Below are positions 1 to 9,320 of a stretch of DNA of 64,000 nucleotides, piece after piece. Origin of the DNA: Sulfitobacter undariae (GTDB lineage Bacteria > Pseudomonadota > Alphaproteobacteria > Rhodobacterales > Rhodobacteraceae); contig NZ_JACIEI010000004.1 of assembly GCF_014196805.1 (NCBI RefSeq), positions 174,838-238,837 on the forward strand, given 5' to 3'. Position 1 is the first letter of the stretch. The number at the start of each line of letters is the position of its first letter. Below the pieces are notes generated by a model. The model made no database searches. It saw only the letters and a program-made list of their open reading frames with translations, and was not told the DNA's origin. A program made the translations under genes and the position numbers.

Positions 1-2
1 GT

Positions 3-98
3 ATTGGCGTGAAGCTGTCCAAACTGAACCCCGAGCAGGCAGCTTATATTGGCGTCACACCCGAAGGTCCGTTCAAACCCGAGCATTACCGCTACTAA
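3..98 (+). CDS. ahcY: adenosylhomocysteinase, C-terminal end only
   Basis: The window opens inside this gene. The last 31 codons are visible and end with the sequence [10 protein letters not shown] and a TAA stop at 96-98. This tail is the characteristic C-terminus of S-adenosylhomocysteine hydrolase, the cytoplasmic NAD-dependent enzyme that splits S-adenosylhomocysteine into adenosine and homocysteine in the methyl cycle. The C-terminal Lys-Pro-x-His-Tyr-Arg-Tyr segment reaches into the NAD site of the neighbouring subunit in known structures. The catalytic core lies outside the window, so only the family can be judged. An extensin-like gene starts 12 bases after the stop. Confidence 0.88.
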   Translation: MGVKLSKLNPEQAAYIGVTPEGPFKPEHYRY

Positions 99-110
99 GC
101 GGGCGCTGAT

Positions 111-851
111 TTGAGCGATCAACACCCCTACAAGCGCCGCCCCGTACTCCACTGGGCGGCGCTTTTGTGTTTCATCTTTGGGGGTACGGCTTTTGCGGTG
201 TGGCAACTGATGGTTCACCCCGACACTCCTTTGCCGCCCGAATGGAACCCGACAGTGCCGCTGGTAATTGGTGATCCTGTCACCACCCTTACCCCTTGGA
301 AACTGCGCGTCGCGCTGGGCGATGACGCGGCTTGTAGTGCGGCGTTGCAGACAGGGGCGCAGGCGCAGAGCAAAGCGGATTTTATTGATGGTCCTCAATG
401 TGGAATTGCGCCGCAAGTATCACTCAGTGGTGCGGCGGGGACGGCGATCAAGCCCGTGAACACCCGCTGCCAAACGGCGTTGAGGTTGGCAATGTGGACA
501 CAGCACGGATTGCAACCGGCAGCGCGGGACATTTTTGGCCAAGACATCGCGCGGATCGAGCATTTTTCCAGCTATTCTTGCCGTGCTATGCGGACAACGG
601 CAGGCAATACGACACGCATGAGCACTCATGCCACCGCCGATGCCATTGATATCAGAGGTTTTGTGCTGAACGATGGCACCCGTATCAGCCTGTTGCGGGA
701 TTGGGACGGGGATGCCGACAAGACGGCCTTCTTGCGGCGCGCCAATAGTACGGCCTGCAAGTGGTTTCGCGTGACCTTGGGGCCAGAATATAACAACCTG
801 CATGCAGACCATTTCCATCTGCAAAATACGGGTTTTGGTTTGTGCCGCTAA
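111..851 (+). CDS. extensin-like C-terminal domain protein (putative peptidoglycan peptidase fold)
   Basis: Predicted 246-residue protein beginning with TTG at 111, 12 bases after ahcY; no other start fits the N-terminus better. Residues about 14-35 form a hydrophobic signal anchor, so the rest should be periplasmic. The C-terminal half has the extensin-like_C pattern (PF06904): STHATADAIDI around residues 170-180 and HADHFHL near residue 233. These are the His/Asp arrangement seen in LAS-type metallopeptidases such as D-Ala-D-Ala carboxypeptidases. Several Cys residues could form disulfides. The family is common in Rhizobiales and Rhodobacterales, and its substrate is not established; cell-wall trimming is an inference from the fold. 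Confidence 0.8.
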   Translation: MSDQHPYKRRPVLHWAALLCFIFGGTAFAVWQLMVHPDTPLPPEWNPTVPLVIGDPVTTLTPWKLRVALGDDAACSAALQTGAQAQSKADFIDGPQCGIAPQVSLSGAAGTAIKPVNTRCQTALRLAMWTQHGLQPAARDIFGQDIARIEHFSSYSCRAMRTTAGNTTRMSTHATADAIDIRGFVLNDGTRISLLRDWDGDADKTAFLRRANSTACKWFRVTLGPEYNNLHADHFHLQNTGFGLCR

Positions 852-963
852 ACATGGGGAAAACAGGCAATAAAATTTCCTTTCGTGATGCGCCGTTTTC
901 AGACTAGGGTTCCCGAGAATGTTGGTGAAAACACCAGCACAGTCCAACCAAGGAGAGTATCAC

Positions 964-1305
964 ATGGGCAAGCGGGATGAGTGGATCGCGAAATACGCGG
1001 AAGATCTCAAAGGGAAGTGCGGCATTGAGCCAGACATGGCACTGCTGACAAAAGTCACAATCGGATGCGGCCCTTCTATCTATAACGCGGATGCATCTAC
1101 AGTTGCTGGTTCACAGGAATCCGAACTGGAAACCGTTAAAAACAACTTCCTGATCAAGAAGCTTGGCCTTTCCGATGGTCCAGAGCTGATGGCGGCGATC
1201 AATTCCGTGATCGAAGTATACGGCAAATCCGAGCGCAACAAATACCGCGCGGTTGTCTATTACATGCTGACCAAGCACTTTGGCAAAGAATCCATCTACG
1301 GTTGA
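964..1305 (+). CDS. DUF2853 family protein
   Basis: Small cytoplasmic protein of 113 residues. The ATG at 964 is preceded by a strong ribosome binding site, AAGGAG at 950-955, so the longer in-frame start at 919 is not needed. The sequence matches the DUF2853 family as I know it: an N-terminal DEWIAKYAEDLK stretch, then GPSIYNADA, then NFLIKKLGL. A structure exists for a family member, but I know of no assigned function. No signal peptide and no membrane segment are visible. The gene stands alone and is followed by a good intrinsic terminator at 1330-1364. Confidence 0.85.
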   Translation: MGKRDEWIAKYAEDLKGKCGIEPDMALLTKVTIGCGPSIYNADASTVAGSQESELETVKNNFLIKKLGLSDGPELMAAINSVIEVYGKSERNKYRAVVYYMLTKHFGKESIYG

Positions 1306-1329
1306 TCTAGTCACTGATTAACACCATAG

Positions 1330-1364
1330 AAACGCCGGCTTGGTTAAGTGGGCGTTTCTTTTTT
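1330..1364 (+). terminator. rho-independent terminator after the DUF2853 gene
   Basis: A perfect 7-bp inverted repeat, AAACGCC at 1330-1336 and GGCGTTT at 1351-1357, with a 14-base loop, is followed directly by a T-rich tract (CTTTTTT, through 1364). Confidence 0.8.
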
Positions 1365-1494
1365 GAGGTCAATTCAACCTACTGTTTTCTTGCAGAAAAA
1401 TACGACTGCGCGTATGAATGATCTCACGGCTAGGATGGCCAGAACATATTTCGAATACGTGTGCCGGGGTTACGGGAGTGCACGGGGTGAGGAG

Positions 1495-1514
1495 GGGTGC
1501 CGGAACCCTTTTTT
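1495..1514 (+). terminator. possible second weak terminator hairpin
   Basis: GGGT (1495-1498) can pair with ACCC (1505-1508) around a 6-base loop, followed by six T. The stem is only 4 bp, so this is a weak call. Otherwise the 172 bases between the first terminator and the EVE gene hold nothing I recognise. Confidence 0.3.
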
Positions 1515-1536
1515 CGTATGCGATCGGGTCTTTTTG

Positions 1537-1956
1537 TCAGGCTTGGGTTTTGCCCATGTCACAGACGATTTTCCATTCTGCCTCTGTCACGGGTTGCACA
1601 GACAATCGTGAACTACGCACCAATGCCATATCCGCCAGCCGCTCATCTGCTTTGACCATGTCCAGCGTGACAGGCGCAACAAAGGGGCGCACGGCACGAA
1701 TATCCACACATTCCCAGCGCGGATCATCGGTGGAACTGTCGGGATGCGCTGCTGCGCAGACCTCGACAATGCCCACCACGGATTTCTCTTTCAACGAATG
1801 ATAGAAAAATCCCAGATCACCTACGGCCATCTCACGCATAAAGTTACGCGCCTGATAGTTGCGCACGCCGTCCCATTCCTCGCCCGCGTCGCCTTTGGTC
1901 ACCTGATCGTTCCAGCCCCAAGTGGCGGGTTCGGATTTGAACAGCCAATACGCCAT
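1537..1956 (-). CDS. EVE domain-containing protein (thymocyte nuclear protein 1-like)
   Basis: 139-residue single-domain protein. The start at 1956 (MAYWLFKSEP) fits the family, whose members begin with a YWLxKSEP stretch. The in-frame ATG seven codons upstream lies inside the preceding gene and is less likely. Further family marks are W-D-G-V-R-N-Y-Q-A-R-N near residue 30 and FFYHS near residue 53. EVE domains have a PUA-like fold that binds modified bases in RNA or DNA; the bacterial role is not settled. The ATG overlaps the stop of the YciI-like gene by one base (TGATG), so it is the last gene of a translationally coupled operon tsaD-gpsA-yciI-like-EVE. Confidence 0.85.
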   Translation of the reverse strand: MAYWLFKSEPATWGWNDQVTKGDAGEEWDGVRNYQARNFMREMAVGDLGFFYHSLKEKSVVGIVEVCAAAHPDSSTDDPRWECVDIRAVRPFVAPVTLDMVKADERLADMALVRSSRLSVQPVTEAEWKIVCDMGKTQA

Positions 1957-2228
1957 CAGCCGATCACCTTTTTCCATTCGGTCAACGTGACGCTTTGGAA
2001 CAGGCCCGCTTTGGCATAGGGATCATTGGCGGCCCAAGCTTCGGCGGCGGCCATGTCGGGTACATCCAGCACAATCATCGAGCCGCACATGCCGCCATCC
2101 ACACCAATCAGCGGGCCTGCCAAATGCACATGATCCGTGCTTTTGAGGTACTCAACATGGGCTGAGCGGTTTTCCAGACGCACGTCCAGCGCGCCAGATT
2201 TGTCATGAGCAATCAAACATACAAGCAT
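1956..2228 (-). CDS. YciI-like protein (YCII domain)
   Basis: 90-residue protein with the ferredoxin-like YCII fold pattern. It has a conserved His/Asp near the N-terminus (CLIAHDK), a long helix with HVEYL, AGPL near residue 38, and a second half with AEAWAANDPYAKAGLF. The Asp-Pro-Tyr/Phe segment is typical of YciI proteins. The family has been linked to dehydrochlorinase-like chemistry, but most members, including this one, have no known substrate. It begins 1 base after the gpsA stop and its own stop overlaps the next ATG, so expression is probably tied to tsaD and gpsA. Confidence 0.88.
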   Translation of the reverse strand: MLVCLIAHDKSGALDVRLENRSAHVEYLKSTDHVHLAGPLIGVDGGMCGSMIVLDVPDMAAAEAWAANDPYAKAGLFQSVTLTEWKKVIG

Positions 2229-2229
2229 G

Positions 2230-3183
2230 TTATTCTTCCTTTAAAGGTCTGTTGAGAAGGCTATGCACAGCCTCTTTTACGTCTAATGTCTTATCCAATA
2301 ATCCAGCAACCGCCATGGTAATCGGCATATCCAGCCCCGCGTCTGTCGCCACACGTGCCACAGCCAGCGCAGTCGCAGCGCCCTCTACGGTTGTGCTGGC
2401 GTCAAACGCTTCTCCACGGCCAAGGCTGAGGCCAAGACGGTAGTTGCGTGATCCTTCCGAGGTGCAGGTCAGCGTTAAATCTCCAAAGCCCGACAGCCCT
2501 GCCAGTGTATCCGGATCGGCCCCGCGATGCGCTGCCATACGCTGCATTTCCGCATAACCGCGTGTCATCAGGGCGGCACGTGCGCTTTCCCCCATGCCAG
2601 CACCCATCGCCGTGCCACAGGCGATTGCCACCACGTTTTTCAACGCCCCGCCCAACTCTGCGCCAATTGTATCTGTGGTCCGATACAAGCGCAGCGCACG
2701 GGTGGTTAGCTGCTGTTGCAGCTGTTTTGCTGTGTCTTCGCACTGTGCGGCGAGGGTCAGCGCTGTTGGCAGTCCACGTGCGATATCGGCCGCAAAGCTG
2801 GGGCCAGTCAGGATTGCGGCCTGCGCATTCGGCACCACGTCGTTGATGATCTGGACAGGGCCTACGCCCGAACTCAGCTCAATCCCTTTGCAGCAGGCCA
2901 CAAGCGCTTTGCCGTTCAAATCGGCTACATGTTCTTGTAAAAATCCCCGCAACTGTTGCAGGGGCAGCGCCAGTAAAATTGTCTGTGCGGTCAAAGTATC
3001 GGTCAAATCACCTGTCACCTGCAACGTATCGGGAAACGGGCAATCAGGCAGGCGTTTGGCATTTTGTCGCGTGGTTTGCATATCCGCTGGATCACGCGCC
3101 CAGAGCGTCACAGGGCCATTCCCACCCAAAGCAATGGCCAAAGCGGTGCCAAATGCGCCTGCACCTAAAACGGATATGCTCAT
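2230..3183 (-). CDS. gpsA: glycerol-3-phosphate dehydrogenase [NAD(P)+]
   Basis: 317-residue cytoplasmic enzyme that reduces dihydroxyacetone phosphate to sn-glycerol 3-phosphate, the backbone for phospholipid synthesis. The Rossmann motif [10 protein letters not shown] is at residues 7-16. The catalytic region [13 protein letters not shown] contains the conserved Lys. Length and motif order are normal for GpsA. The start ATG overlaps the tsaD stop by four bases (ATGA at 3183-3180), a classic translational coupling. The tsaD-gpsA pairing is common in Rhodobacteraceae. Confidence 0.96.
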   Translation of the reverse strand: MSISVLGAGAFGTALAIALGGNGPVTLWARDPADMQTTRQNAKRLPDCPFPDTLQVTGDLTDTLTAQTILLALPLQQLRGFLQEHVADLNGKALVACCKGIELSSGVGPVQIINDVVPNAQAAILTGPSFAADIARGLPTALTLAAQCEDTAKQLQQQLTTRALRLYRTTDTIGAELGGALKNVVAIACGTAMGAGMGESARAALMTRGYAEMQRMAAHRGADPDTLAGLSGFGDLTLTCTSEGSRNYRLGLSLGRGEAFDASTTVEGAATALAVARVATDAGLDMPITMAVAGLLDKTLDVKEAVHSLLNRPLKEE

Positions 3184-4265
3184 GCTTTTGCTCCCTTTTT
3201 GCCACTACCCAACATCGCGGGCGCGCTTTGATCCAATGGCCAGCGCGGACGCGCCGACAGGTCCATGCCGTCTGGCGCACGGGTGCCCATCTGTTCCAAC
3301 GCGGCATAGGCGATCATCGCAGCGTTATCCGTGCATAGGGCCAGCGGCGGCGCGATGAACGCGGCATCAAATTTGTGTGCAACCGTTTCCAATGCGCTAC
3401 GAATGGCCATGTTCGCGGCAACGCCACCCGCGACACAAATGCTGGGCGTATCTGTCATCGGGGCATAAACCGCCAAGGCGCGGCGAGTTTTTTCGGCCAG
3501 CACATCCACAACAGCGGCTTGGAACCCTGCGGCAAGGTCTGCCTGATCTTGGGCAGATAACGTGCCATCCTTCAGTAGATGATCGCGCTGGCGCAGCACG
3601 GCGGTTTTCAGGCCCGAAAATGACATGTCGCATCCTTGACGGTCCAGCAACGGACGCGGCAGTTTGAACCGTTTTGAATCGCCAGCCTTGGCGCGGGTTT
3701 CAATCGCAGGGCCACCCGGTTGGGGAAGGGAAATCAAACGTGCGACTTTGTCAAAGGCTTCGCCCGGTGCGTCATCAATCGTACCGCCAAGGCGCTGGAA
3801 TTGATCTGGCCCCGAAACGATAAGGAATTGGCAATGCCCGCCAGAAACAAGCAACATCAGGTACGGAAAGGTCACGCCATCTGTCAGGCGCGGTGTTAGG
3901 GCATGCCCCGCCAGATGGTTCACACCGTACAGCGGCAGGCCCCGCCCCAGTGCAATGCCTTTGGCGCACATGACCCCGGATACAACGCCCCCGATCAGCC
4001 CCGGGCCAGCCGTGACCGCGACAGCATCAATGTCATCAAGGCTAAGCTCTGCCGCCTCAAGTGCCTGCGCAACACATAAATCCAGCTTTTCAGCATGCGC
4101 ACGTGCTGCGATTTCTGGCACGACACCGCCGAAATCTGCATGCAACGCGGTTTGCCCCATCACAATAGAGGAGAGAACCTGCGCATCCCCTGCTTGCCCG
4201 CGCAAAACGGCGGCGGCGGTGTCATCGCAACTGCTTTCAATACCTAAGAGGGTGAGGGAAGTCAT
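3180..4265 (-). CDS. tsaD: tRNA N6-adenosine threonylcarbamoyltransferase TsaD
   Basis: Transfers the threonylcarbamoyl group to A37 of ANN-reading tRNAs (t6A), working with TsaB and TsaE. The start at 4265 gives [16 protein letters not shown], the normal N-terminus; an upstream ATG at 4325 would add 20 atypical residues. Metal-binding His residues appear in HAEK (near residue 113) and in VNHLAGH. The ASKHA nucleotide-site motifs are [10 protein letters not shown] and the C-terminal GGVAAN. The 361-residue length is usual. It is the first gene of the minus-strand operon and is divergent from hemD across an 84-base gap that must hold both promoters. Confidence 0.96.
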   Translation of the reverse strand: MTSLTLLGIESSCDDTAAAVLRGQAGDAQVLSSIVMGQTALHADFGGVVPEIAARAHAEKLDLCVAQALEAAELSLDDIDAVAVTAGPGLIGGVVSGVMCAKGIALGRGLPLYGVNHLAGHALTPRLTDGVTFPYLMLLVSGGHCQFLIVSGPDQFQRLGGTIDDAPGEAFDKVARLISLPQPGGPAIETRAKAGDSKRFKLPRPLLDRQGCDMSFSGLKTAVLRQRDHLLKDGTLSAQDQADLAAGFQAAVVDVLAEKTRRALAVYAPMTDTPSICVAGGVAANMAIRSALETVAHKFDAAFIAPPLALCTDNAAMIAYAALEQMGTRAPDGMDLSARPRWPLDQSAPAMLGSGKKGAKA

Positions 4266-4349
4266 AAATCGGGCGTATCCGTTGTGTAGCTGCTGTTGTG
4301 GAGGTAACACTTTGACGTCCGGCAAACAATCCAGAGAGCGCCCAAACCC

Positions 4350-5051
4350 ATGGCCCTGCCCAGCCTGCTGATCACCCGTCCCGTTGACAGCGCAGCAGCG
4401 TTCGCCGCATCGCTGGACCCTGCGGCATTGACGGCGGTGCGCGTTGTGATTGCGCCGTTGATGAAAATCGTCCCGACGGGGCAGCCATATGGTTTAGAAG
4501 AGCACCACGCCGTAATCTTCACTTCTGCAAATGCTGTGGCGCATGTTCCCGCTGGGGCAGGGCGCATGGCCTATTGCGTAGGAGAGAAGACGCGGCAGGC
4601 GGCCTTAGCTAGTGGTTGGAAGGCGCAAAAAGCAGGTGATACGGCGCAAGAGTTGGTTGCGACCCTGCAAGCTGACCCGCCGAATGTGTCGTTGTTGCAT
4701 CTGGGCGGGGTCCATACCCGTGGTGACATTGCACAAAGGTTAACGTCATCGGGCCTGAAAACGGCGCATGTTGCAGTTTATGAACAACACTTGCTGCTAA
4801 TGGCGAAAACCGCTGTGGAAGCTTTGAAAGCACCCTGCGTTATACCCGTTTTTTCACCCCGAAGCGCTGCGCATTTGGTGCAAATTTCCAAGGGTGACCT
4901 TGGAAATGCCCACGTTATTGCCCTTAGTTCTGCTGTTGCCGCGCCTTTTGAGCGAGAAAAATTGGCGCAATTGGTGGTAATATCTGCGCCGCAAGCGATA
5001 TACATGCGTAATGCGGTTGAAAATATGTGTAAGAGCATCTGCTTGCCTTGA
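4350..5051 (+). CDS. hemD: uroporphyrinogen-III synthase
   Basis: 233-residue enzyme that closes hydroxymethylbilane to uroporphyrinogen III with inversion of ring D, in the tetrapyrrole pathway. It begins [14 protein letters not shown], the usual HemD opening, and carries FTSANAV near residue 57, LHLGG near residue 115 and VFSPRSA near residue 168. HemD is poorly conserved in general, but these anchor points are in the right order. hemC is not adjacent. Downstream follow a mitofilin-like protein and HemY, a conserved hemD-centred arrangement in Rhodobacterales. Confidence 0.9.
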   Translation: MALPSLLITRPVDSAAAFAASLDPAALTAVRVVIAPLMKIVPTGQPYGLEEHHAVIFTSANAVAHVPAGAGRMAYCVGEKTRQAALASGWKAQKAGDTAQELVATLQADPPNVSLLHLGGVHTRGDIAQRLTSSGLKTAHVAVYEQHLLLMAKTAVEALKAPCVIPVFSPRSAAHLVQISKGDLGNAHVIALSSAVAAPFEREKLAQLVVISAPQAIYMRNAVENMCKSICLP

Positions 5052-5123
5052 GGGGCCAGAAGATGCGGGTTAAGCTTTCAAAGCTGACCTTGTTCAGTGG
5101 TTGGAATCGAAAAGGTATCTGTT

Positions 5124-6362
5124 GTGGCAACATCGAAGAAAACGGGCCCCGCAAAGGGCAAGTCATCGAAAAGCGAAACGGTCGACGCTATCGAGGATGC
5201 AGTGATTGTTGAAGACACAGCAACATCTCCTGCAGATGCAGAAGTGACCAAGCCTGAAGATACTGCTGAGGCCTTGGCCAATGATACGGTTCCCGCCGTG
5301 GACGAGGAAGAGTCGCTCACCCCAGATGAGAAAAAGCCGGAAACGCCGCCAGAAACCTATCTGGATGCCTCGGATGACGAGCCATTGGATGCGCAAACCG
5401 AAACACATGACACCAGTTCAACGGCGCAAATGGTCCACCCCGTTCCAGCCGTCGCACAAAGCGAGAAAAAAGACAGTATCTTTTTGCCGCTGGTTTTGGG
5501 GGGTATCGTCGCGGGTGCGCTTGGCTTTTTCGCGGGTCAGGCTGATTTGTTTGGCGATGGTGATTCAGGTATTACAACCAAACTCCGCAGCGACCTAAGT
5601 GCCCAGCAAGAACGGCTTGCTACGTTGGAGGCGGCAGAGCAGCCTGTGACGGACCTATCACCTTTGGAAACGCAGTTGAGTGATCTGGAAACACGGCTTG
5701 CCGCGCTTGAAGATCGGCCTGCGCCCGTTGCAAGCGAAGGGGGCAATAGCCAAGCTTATGCGGCAGAGTTGAAAGAGCTACAGTCATCGATTGCAACACA
5801 GCGCAACGAAATTCAAGCATTGCTGAATAATGCCAAATCCGTTGAGGAAGCCACAGCAGACGCCGCACGTGCCGCAAGCGCACAGGCGGCGATATCCAAG
5901 ATTGTGTCTGCGATTGATGCGGGCCAGCCATTTGCGGGTCCGATTGAGGATTTGCAGTCACTTGATCTGGGTGAAATTGATCCGGCGTTGACCGCATCGG
6001 CGGCAGATGGTGTCGCCTCATTGAGCGCGTTGCAGGCTGAATTCCCTGATCAGGCCCGCACCGCTTTGGCGACGGCCCGTGCAAGTGGCGCTGAGGAAGG
6101 CCAGCAAGGTTTTGGCAGCTTTCTCAAACGGTCGTTGGGCGCGCGTTCGGTTGCCCCGCGCGAGGGGAATGACCCCGACGCGATCCTGTCTCGCGCCGAA
6201 GCTGCTATCAGAAAAGGTGACTTAACGGCCACATTGTCCGAACTTGATACCCTGCCCGAAGAAGCACAGGCCGCTATTGCCGATTGGCGTGCGGCGGCTG
6301 ATGCCCGCGTTTCTGCGCAGGCTGCTGCCGAAGCTTTGTCACAACGCCTCACGGCAGACTAA
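5124..6362 (+). CDS. mitofilin-family inner membrane protein (COG4223)
   Basis: 412-residue protein from the GTG at 5124, which has AAAAGG (5110-5115) 8 bases upstream and gives MATSKK; an in-frame GTG at 5097 is possible. It has an acidic, Ala/Glu-rich disordered N-terminal part of about 120 residues, and one membrane segment near residues 125-145 (PLVLGGIVAGALGFFAG). An Ala/Glu/Gln-rich coiled coil with ETQLSDLETRLAALE follows, and then a C-terminal helical domain. This is the alphaproteobacterial Mic60/mitofilin-like protein, a relative of the mitochondrial cristae-shaping protein. It is placed between hemD and hemY, as in other alphaproteobacteria, where it shapes intracytoplasmic membranes. 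Confidence 0.85.
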   Translation: MATSKKTGPAKGKSSKSETVDAIEDAVIVEDTATSPADAEVTKPEDTAEALANDTVPAVDEEESLTPDEKKPETPPETYLDASDDEPLDAQTETHDTSSTAQMVHPVPAVAQSEKKDSIFLPLVLGGIVAGALGFFAGQADLFGDGDSGITTKLRSDLSAQQERLATLEAAEQPVTDLSPLETQLSDLETRLAALEDRPAPVASEGGNSQAYAAELKELQSSIATQRNEIQALLNNAKSVEEATADAARAASAQAAISKIVSAIDAGQPFAGPIEDLQSLDLGEIDPALTASAADGVASLSALQAEFPDQARTALATARASGAEEGQQGFGSFLKRSLGARSVAPREGNDPDAILSRAEAAIRKGDLTATLSELDTLPEEAQAAIADWRAAADARVSAQAAAEALSQRLTAD

Positions 6363-6372
6363 GGAATAATTT

Positions 6373-7857
6373 ATGCTCTGGTCCCTGATCAAAATCATCT
6401 TTTTCATTGGCGTTGTTGGCGCGTTGGCGTGGGGGGCGGGTGTTCTTCTGGAAGCAGATGGCGGACTGCAAATCCGCGCTTTTGGCTATGAATTAAATCC
6501 GGGTCCGTTGGAATCGGTTCTGCTTCTGGTGCTGCTTGTCTTTGCGGTTTGGGTACTTCTCAAGGCGCTGGCGCTGCTTTTGGCGTGCTGGAAATTCCTG
6601 AATGGGGATGAAACTGCGCTGTCGCGTTATTTTGACCGCAACCGCGAGCGTAAGGGTTTTGATGCGTTGTCCGAGGGTCTGATGGCTTTGGCCAGCGGCG
6701 AGGGGCGTGTGGCGATGGCCAAGGCCGCTAAAGCCGATAAATATCTGAACAAGCCAGAGCTGACTAATCTTCTGGTCGCACAAGCGGCTGAAATGGCGGG
6801 CGACACGCGCACAGCCGAAGCGACTTACCGCAAGCTGGTTGAAAACGAACAGACCCGTTTTGTCGGTATTCGTGGGATCATGAAGCAAAAACTGGCGGCA
6901 GGTGATAAAGAAGTTGCCCTGCAATTTGCTGAAAAAGCCTTTGCGCTGAAACCAAAGCACGAAGAAACGGGCGATATCCTGCTGCGCCTTCAGGCCGAAA
7001 AAGAAGATTGGACTGGCGCACGTAAAACCCTGAACGCCAAGCTGCGCAATGGCCAGTTGCCGCGCGATGTTCACAAGCGCCGCGATGCTGTTCTGGCCTT
7101 GTCCGAAGCCAAAGAATTGATCGCTGATGACAGCTCAATCGAGAAACGCGAAGCGGCGATTGAAGCAAACCGTCTGTCACCGGATCTGATTCCTGCTGCC
7201 GTGATGGCCGCAAATCAATATATTGAGCAAGGCAAGCCGCGTTACGCAGCCCGTGTGTTGAAAAAAGCTTGGGAGGCGCGCCCGCATCCTGATCTCGCAG
7301 CGGCCTTTGCCGCAATCGCCCCTGATGAAACACCCGTTGCACGGATCAAACGCTTTACGGCACTGACAAAAGTGAAGGTCGATCACCCCGAGACGAAAAT
7401 GCTGCTGGCCGAATTGAACATCGCAAACGAAGATTTTCCGGCTGCCCGCCGTGCGTTGGGTAATCTGGTAGAAACTGATCCTGATGCACGTTCTGTGACA
7501 TTGATGGCTGCGATTGAACGCGGCGAGGGCGCGTCTGATACGGTTGTAAAAGGCTGGCTGGCGCGTGCAATTGCTGTGCCACGCGGCCCGCAGTGGATTT
7601 GCGACAACTGCCAGCACATTCATAATGAATGGAAGCCGATCTGCGAAAACTGTTCCAGCTTTGATACATTGGAATGGAAGCGCCCACCGCTGTCCGAGGT
7701 CGCCATGCCTGCGGGTGTGCAGATGTTGCCGCTGATCGTTGGTGCGCTGGAAGAGAGTAAAGCAGTGCCAACTCACGGGAATGAGGGCATTGAAGATGCG
7801 GAGATCATCGACGCCGAAACATTACCTGACGTAGACAGCACTACGGCCAAAACTTAA
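6373..7857 (+). CDS. hemY: HemY N-terminal domain / TPR protein with C-terminal zinc ribbon
   Basis: 494-residue inner-membrane protein. Residues 1-25 and 45-70 are hydrophobic, forming the HemY_N membrane hairpin. Residues about 85-390 are TPR-like helices with repeated Ala-rich motifs. Near the C-terminus, CDNCQHIHNEWKPICENC holds two CxxC pairs, a rubredoxin-like zinc or iron ribbon like that of LapB/YciM. A roughly 60-residue acidic tail follows. It starts 10 bases after the mitofilin-like gene. HemY proteins are linked to heme synthesis by genomic context; the true function here (heme, or LapB-like envelope control) is open. A terminator follows at 7877. Confidence 0.85.
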   Translation: MLWSLIKIIFFIGVVGALAWGAGVLLEADGGLQIRAFGYELNPGPLESVLLLVLLVFAVWVLLKALALLLACWKFLNGDETALSRYFDRNRERKGFDALSEGLMALASGEGRVAMAKAAKADKYLNKPELTNLLVAQAAEMAGDTRTAEATYRKLVENEQTRFVGIRGIMKQKLAAGDKEVALQFAEKAFALKPKHEETGDILLRLQAEKEDWTGARKTLNAKLRNGQLPRDVHKRRDAVLALSEAKELIADDSSIEKREAAIEANRLSPDLIPAAVMAANQYIEQGKPRYAARVLKKAWEARPHPDLAAAFAAIAPDETPVARIKRFTALTKVKVDHPETKMLLAELNIANEDFPAARRALGNLVETDPDARSVTLMAAIERGEGASDTVVKGWLARAIAVPRGPQWICDNCQHIHNEWKPICENCSSFDTLEWKRPPLSEVAMPAGVQMLPLIVGALEESKAVPTHGNEGIEDAEIIDAETLPDVDSTTAKT

Positions 7858-7876
7858 CGCCCCGTGCAAACTCTTT

Positions 7877-7910
7877 AGCGTCCCATGTATTTGGGGCGCT
7901 AGGGATTTTT
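7877..7910 (+). terminator. terminator of the hemD operon
   Basis: AGCGTCCC (7877-7884) pairs with GGGGCGCT (7893-7900), including one G-T pair, with an 8-base loop. AGGG and then five T follow. Confidence 0.65.
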
Positions 7911-8060
7911 GATTGCTATTTTTTCAATTGTGATCGCAAGTCAGCAGCATTCTTAGTCTGTTAGGTGGTTAAGGGAAGCCTGTCAGGCGGTGAGGATTGC
8001 GCGAAAAGCTTGTGGCGGGTATAGCGCCACCTAACCCTTCTTACTTACCGGAGTTCCAAC

Positions 8061-8888
8061 ATGTCCAATGCCCAGCTTGAAACCGCAATCGAGGCCGCGT
8101 GGGAAAACCGCGACGGCATCACACCAGCCACCACAGGTGAAACCCGTGACGCCATCGAAGCGACACTGGCCGCACTTGATACAGGCAAGCTGCGCGTCGC
8201 AGAAAAGCAGGCCAGCGGCGATTGGCATGTAAACCAATGGGCGAAAAAGGCTGTGCTGTTGGGTTTCCGTATCAAGGACATGGAAATGCAGAGCGGTGGC
8301 CCACAAGGCAGCAGCTGGTGGGACAAAGTTGACAGCAAGTTCATGGGCTGGGGCGAAGAGCAGTGGAAAGAAGCAGGTTTTCGCGCTGTGCCAAACTGTG
8401 TCGTGCGTAAATCAGCCTATATCGCGCCCGGCGTTGTATTGATGCCCTCTTTCGTGAACCTGGGTGCCTATGTCGATACAGGCACGATGGTTGATGCATG
8501 GGCCACTGTTGGGTCTTGTGCGCAAATCGGTAAAAACGTGCACCTGTCAGGCGGTGTTGGTATCGGTGGCGTGCTGGAGCCGATGCAGGCTGGTCCGACA
8601 ATCATCGAAGATAACTGCTTTATCGGCGCACGCTCCGAAGTTGTTGAAGGTTGCATCATCCGTGAAGGTTCGGTTCTGGGTATGGGCGTTTACATCGGCC
8701 AGTCGACCAAAATTCTGGACCGCGACACAGGCGAAGTCACTTACGGTGAAGTGCCTGCTGGTTCGGTTGTTGTGGCAGGGTCTATGCCCTCCAAAAACGG
8801 TGTGAACCTGTATTGTGCGGTGATCGTAAAGCGAGTCGATGAAAAGACCCGCTCCAAAACATCCATCAATGAATTGCTGCGCGACTGA
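8061..8888 (+). CDS. dapD: 2,3,4,5-tetrahydropyridine-2,6-dicarboxylate N-succinyltransferase
   Basis: 275-residue enzyme of the succinylase branch of lysine/diaminopimelate synthesis. It succinylates tetrahydrodipicolinate using succinyl-CoA. The N-terminal helical domain is followed by a left-handed beta-helix built of hexapeptide repeats. These run from [16 protein letters not shown] through [16 protein letters not shown] to [15 protein letters not shown], and the C-terminal part carries the CoA loop. Length is normal. The dapE partner enzyme is encoded at 11086, not adjacent. A short secreted protein gene overlaps its stop codon by one base. Confidence 0.97.
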   Translation: MSNAQLETAIEAAWENRDGITPATTGETRDAIEATLAALDTGKLRVAEKQASGDWHVNQWAKKAVLLGFRIKDMEMQSGGPQGSSWWDKVDSKFMGWGEEQWKEAGFRAVPNCVVRKSAYIAPGVVLMPSFVNLGAYVDTGTMVDAWATVGSCAQIGKNVHLSGGVGIGGVLEPMQAGPTIIEDNCFIGARSEVVEGCIIREGSVLGMGVYIGQSTKILDRDTGEVTYGEVPAGSVVVAGSMPSKNGVNLYCAVIVKRVDEKTRSKTSINELLRD

Positions 8889-9244
8889 TGCGCTTTGCCC
8901 TGCTAGTGATCGCGGCGTCAGTGATGGCATCCGCTACATGGGCAGGGCCCTATGATGGCCGCTATCGCCCTGATCATCCTTCGGGCGATAGCTGGGATTG
9001 CAAAAGCATCGGCAAAGAAGGTGGCGCAGTTTTGCTAACCACTAACATCTTTTTCGCGCTGGGCAGTCGCTGTACGTTGCGTGATCCGGTCGCCGTCAGC
9101 GGTATGGAGGCGACTCTGTACAACGCCATATGCCGCAGCGACGGTGAACCATGGCACAGGCGGATCATGATTATGCGCACGGATACAGGCATCGCAGTGA
9201 TCCAGAAAGGCGCACGGATGAGCAAGCTGCGCAAATGCGAATGA
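8888..9244 (+). CDS. small secreted protein of unknown function
   Basis: 118 residues. The first 19 form a clear Sec signal peptide ([11 protein letters not shown]... with AxA cleavage after ATWA), so the mature protein of about 99 residues should be periplasmic. It has four Cys residues, in DCKS, SRCT, AICR and KCE, which fit two disulfides. The ATG overlaps the dapD TGA (TGATG), showing translational coupling to dapD. I do not recognise a domain. The coupling could reflect simple gene packing rather than a lysine-pathway role. Confidence 0.75.
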   Translation: MRFALLVIAASVMASATWAGPYDGRYRPDHPSGDSWDCKSIGKEGGAVLLTTNIFFALGSRCTLRDPVAVSGMEATLYNAICRSDGEPWHRRIMIMRTDTGIAVIQKGARMSKLRKCE

Positions 9245-9320
9245 CGCGGCCCGCTTGAGGCTTTTCAATCAGCGCCCAAGCGACTAGGTGTTGCCCCGAT
9301 ACTCCATGAGGCGCACCGAT

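Noticed and set aside
1366..1536. tRNA or small RNA gene
   Set aside because: GC-rich stretch looked promising but no cloverleaf or T-loop pattern fits.
2594..3358. 254-codon plus-strand frame across gpsA and tsaD
   Set aside because: Shadow over two well-recognised genes.
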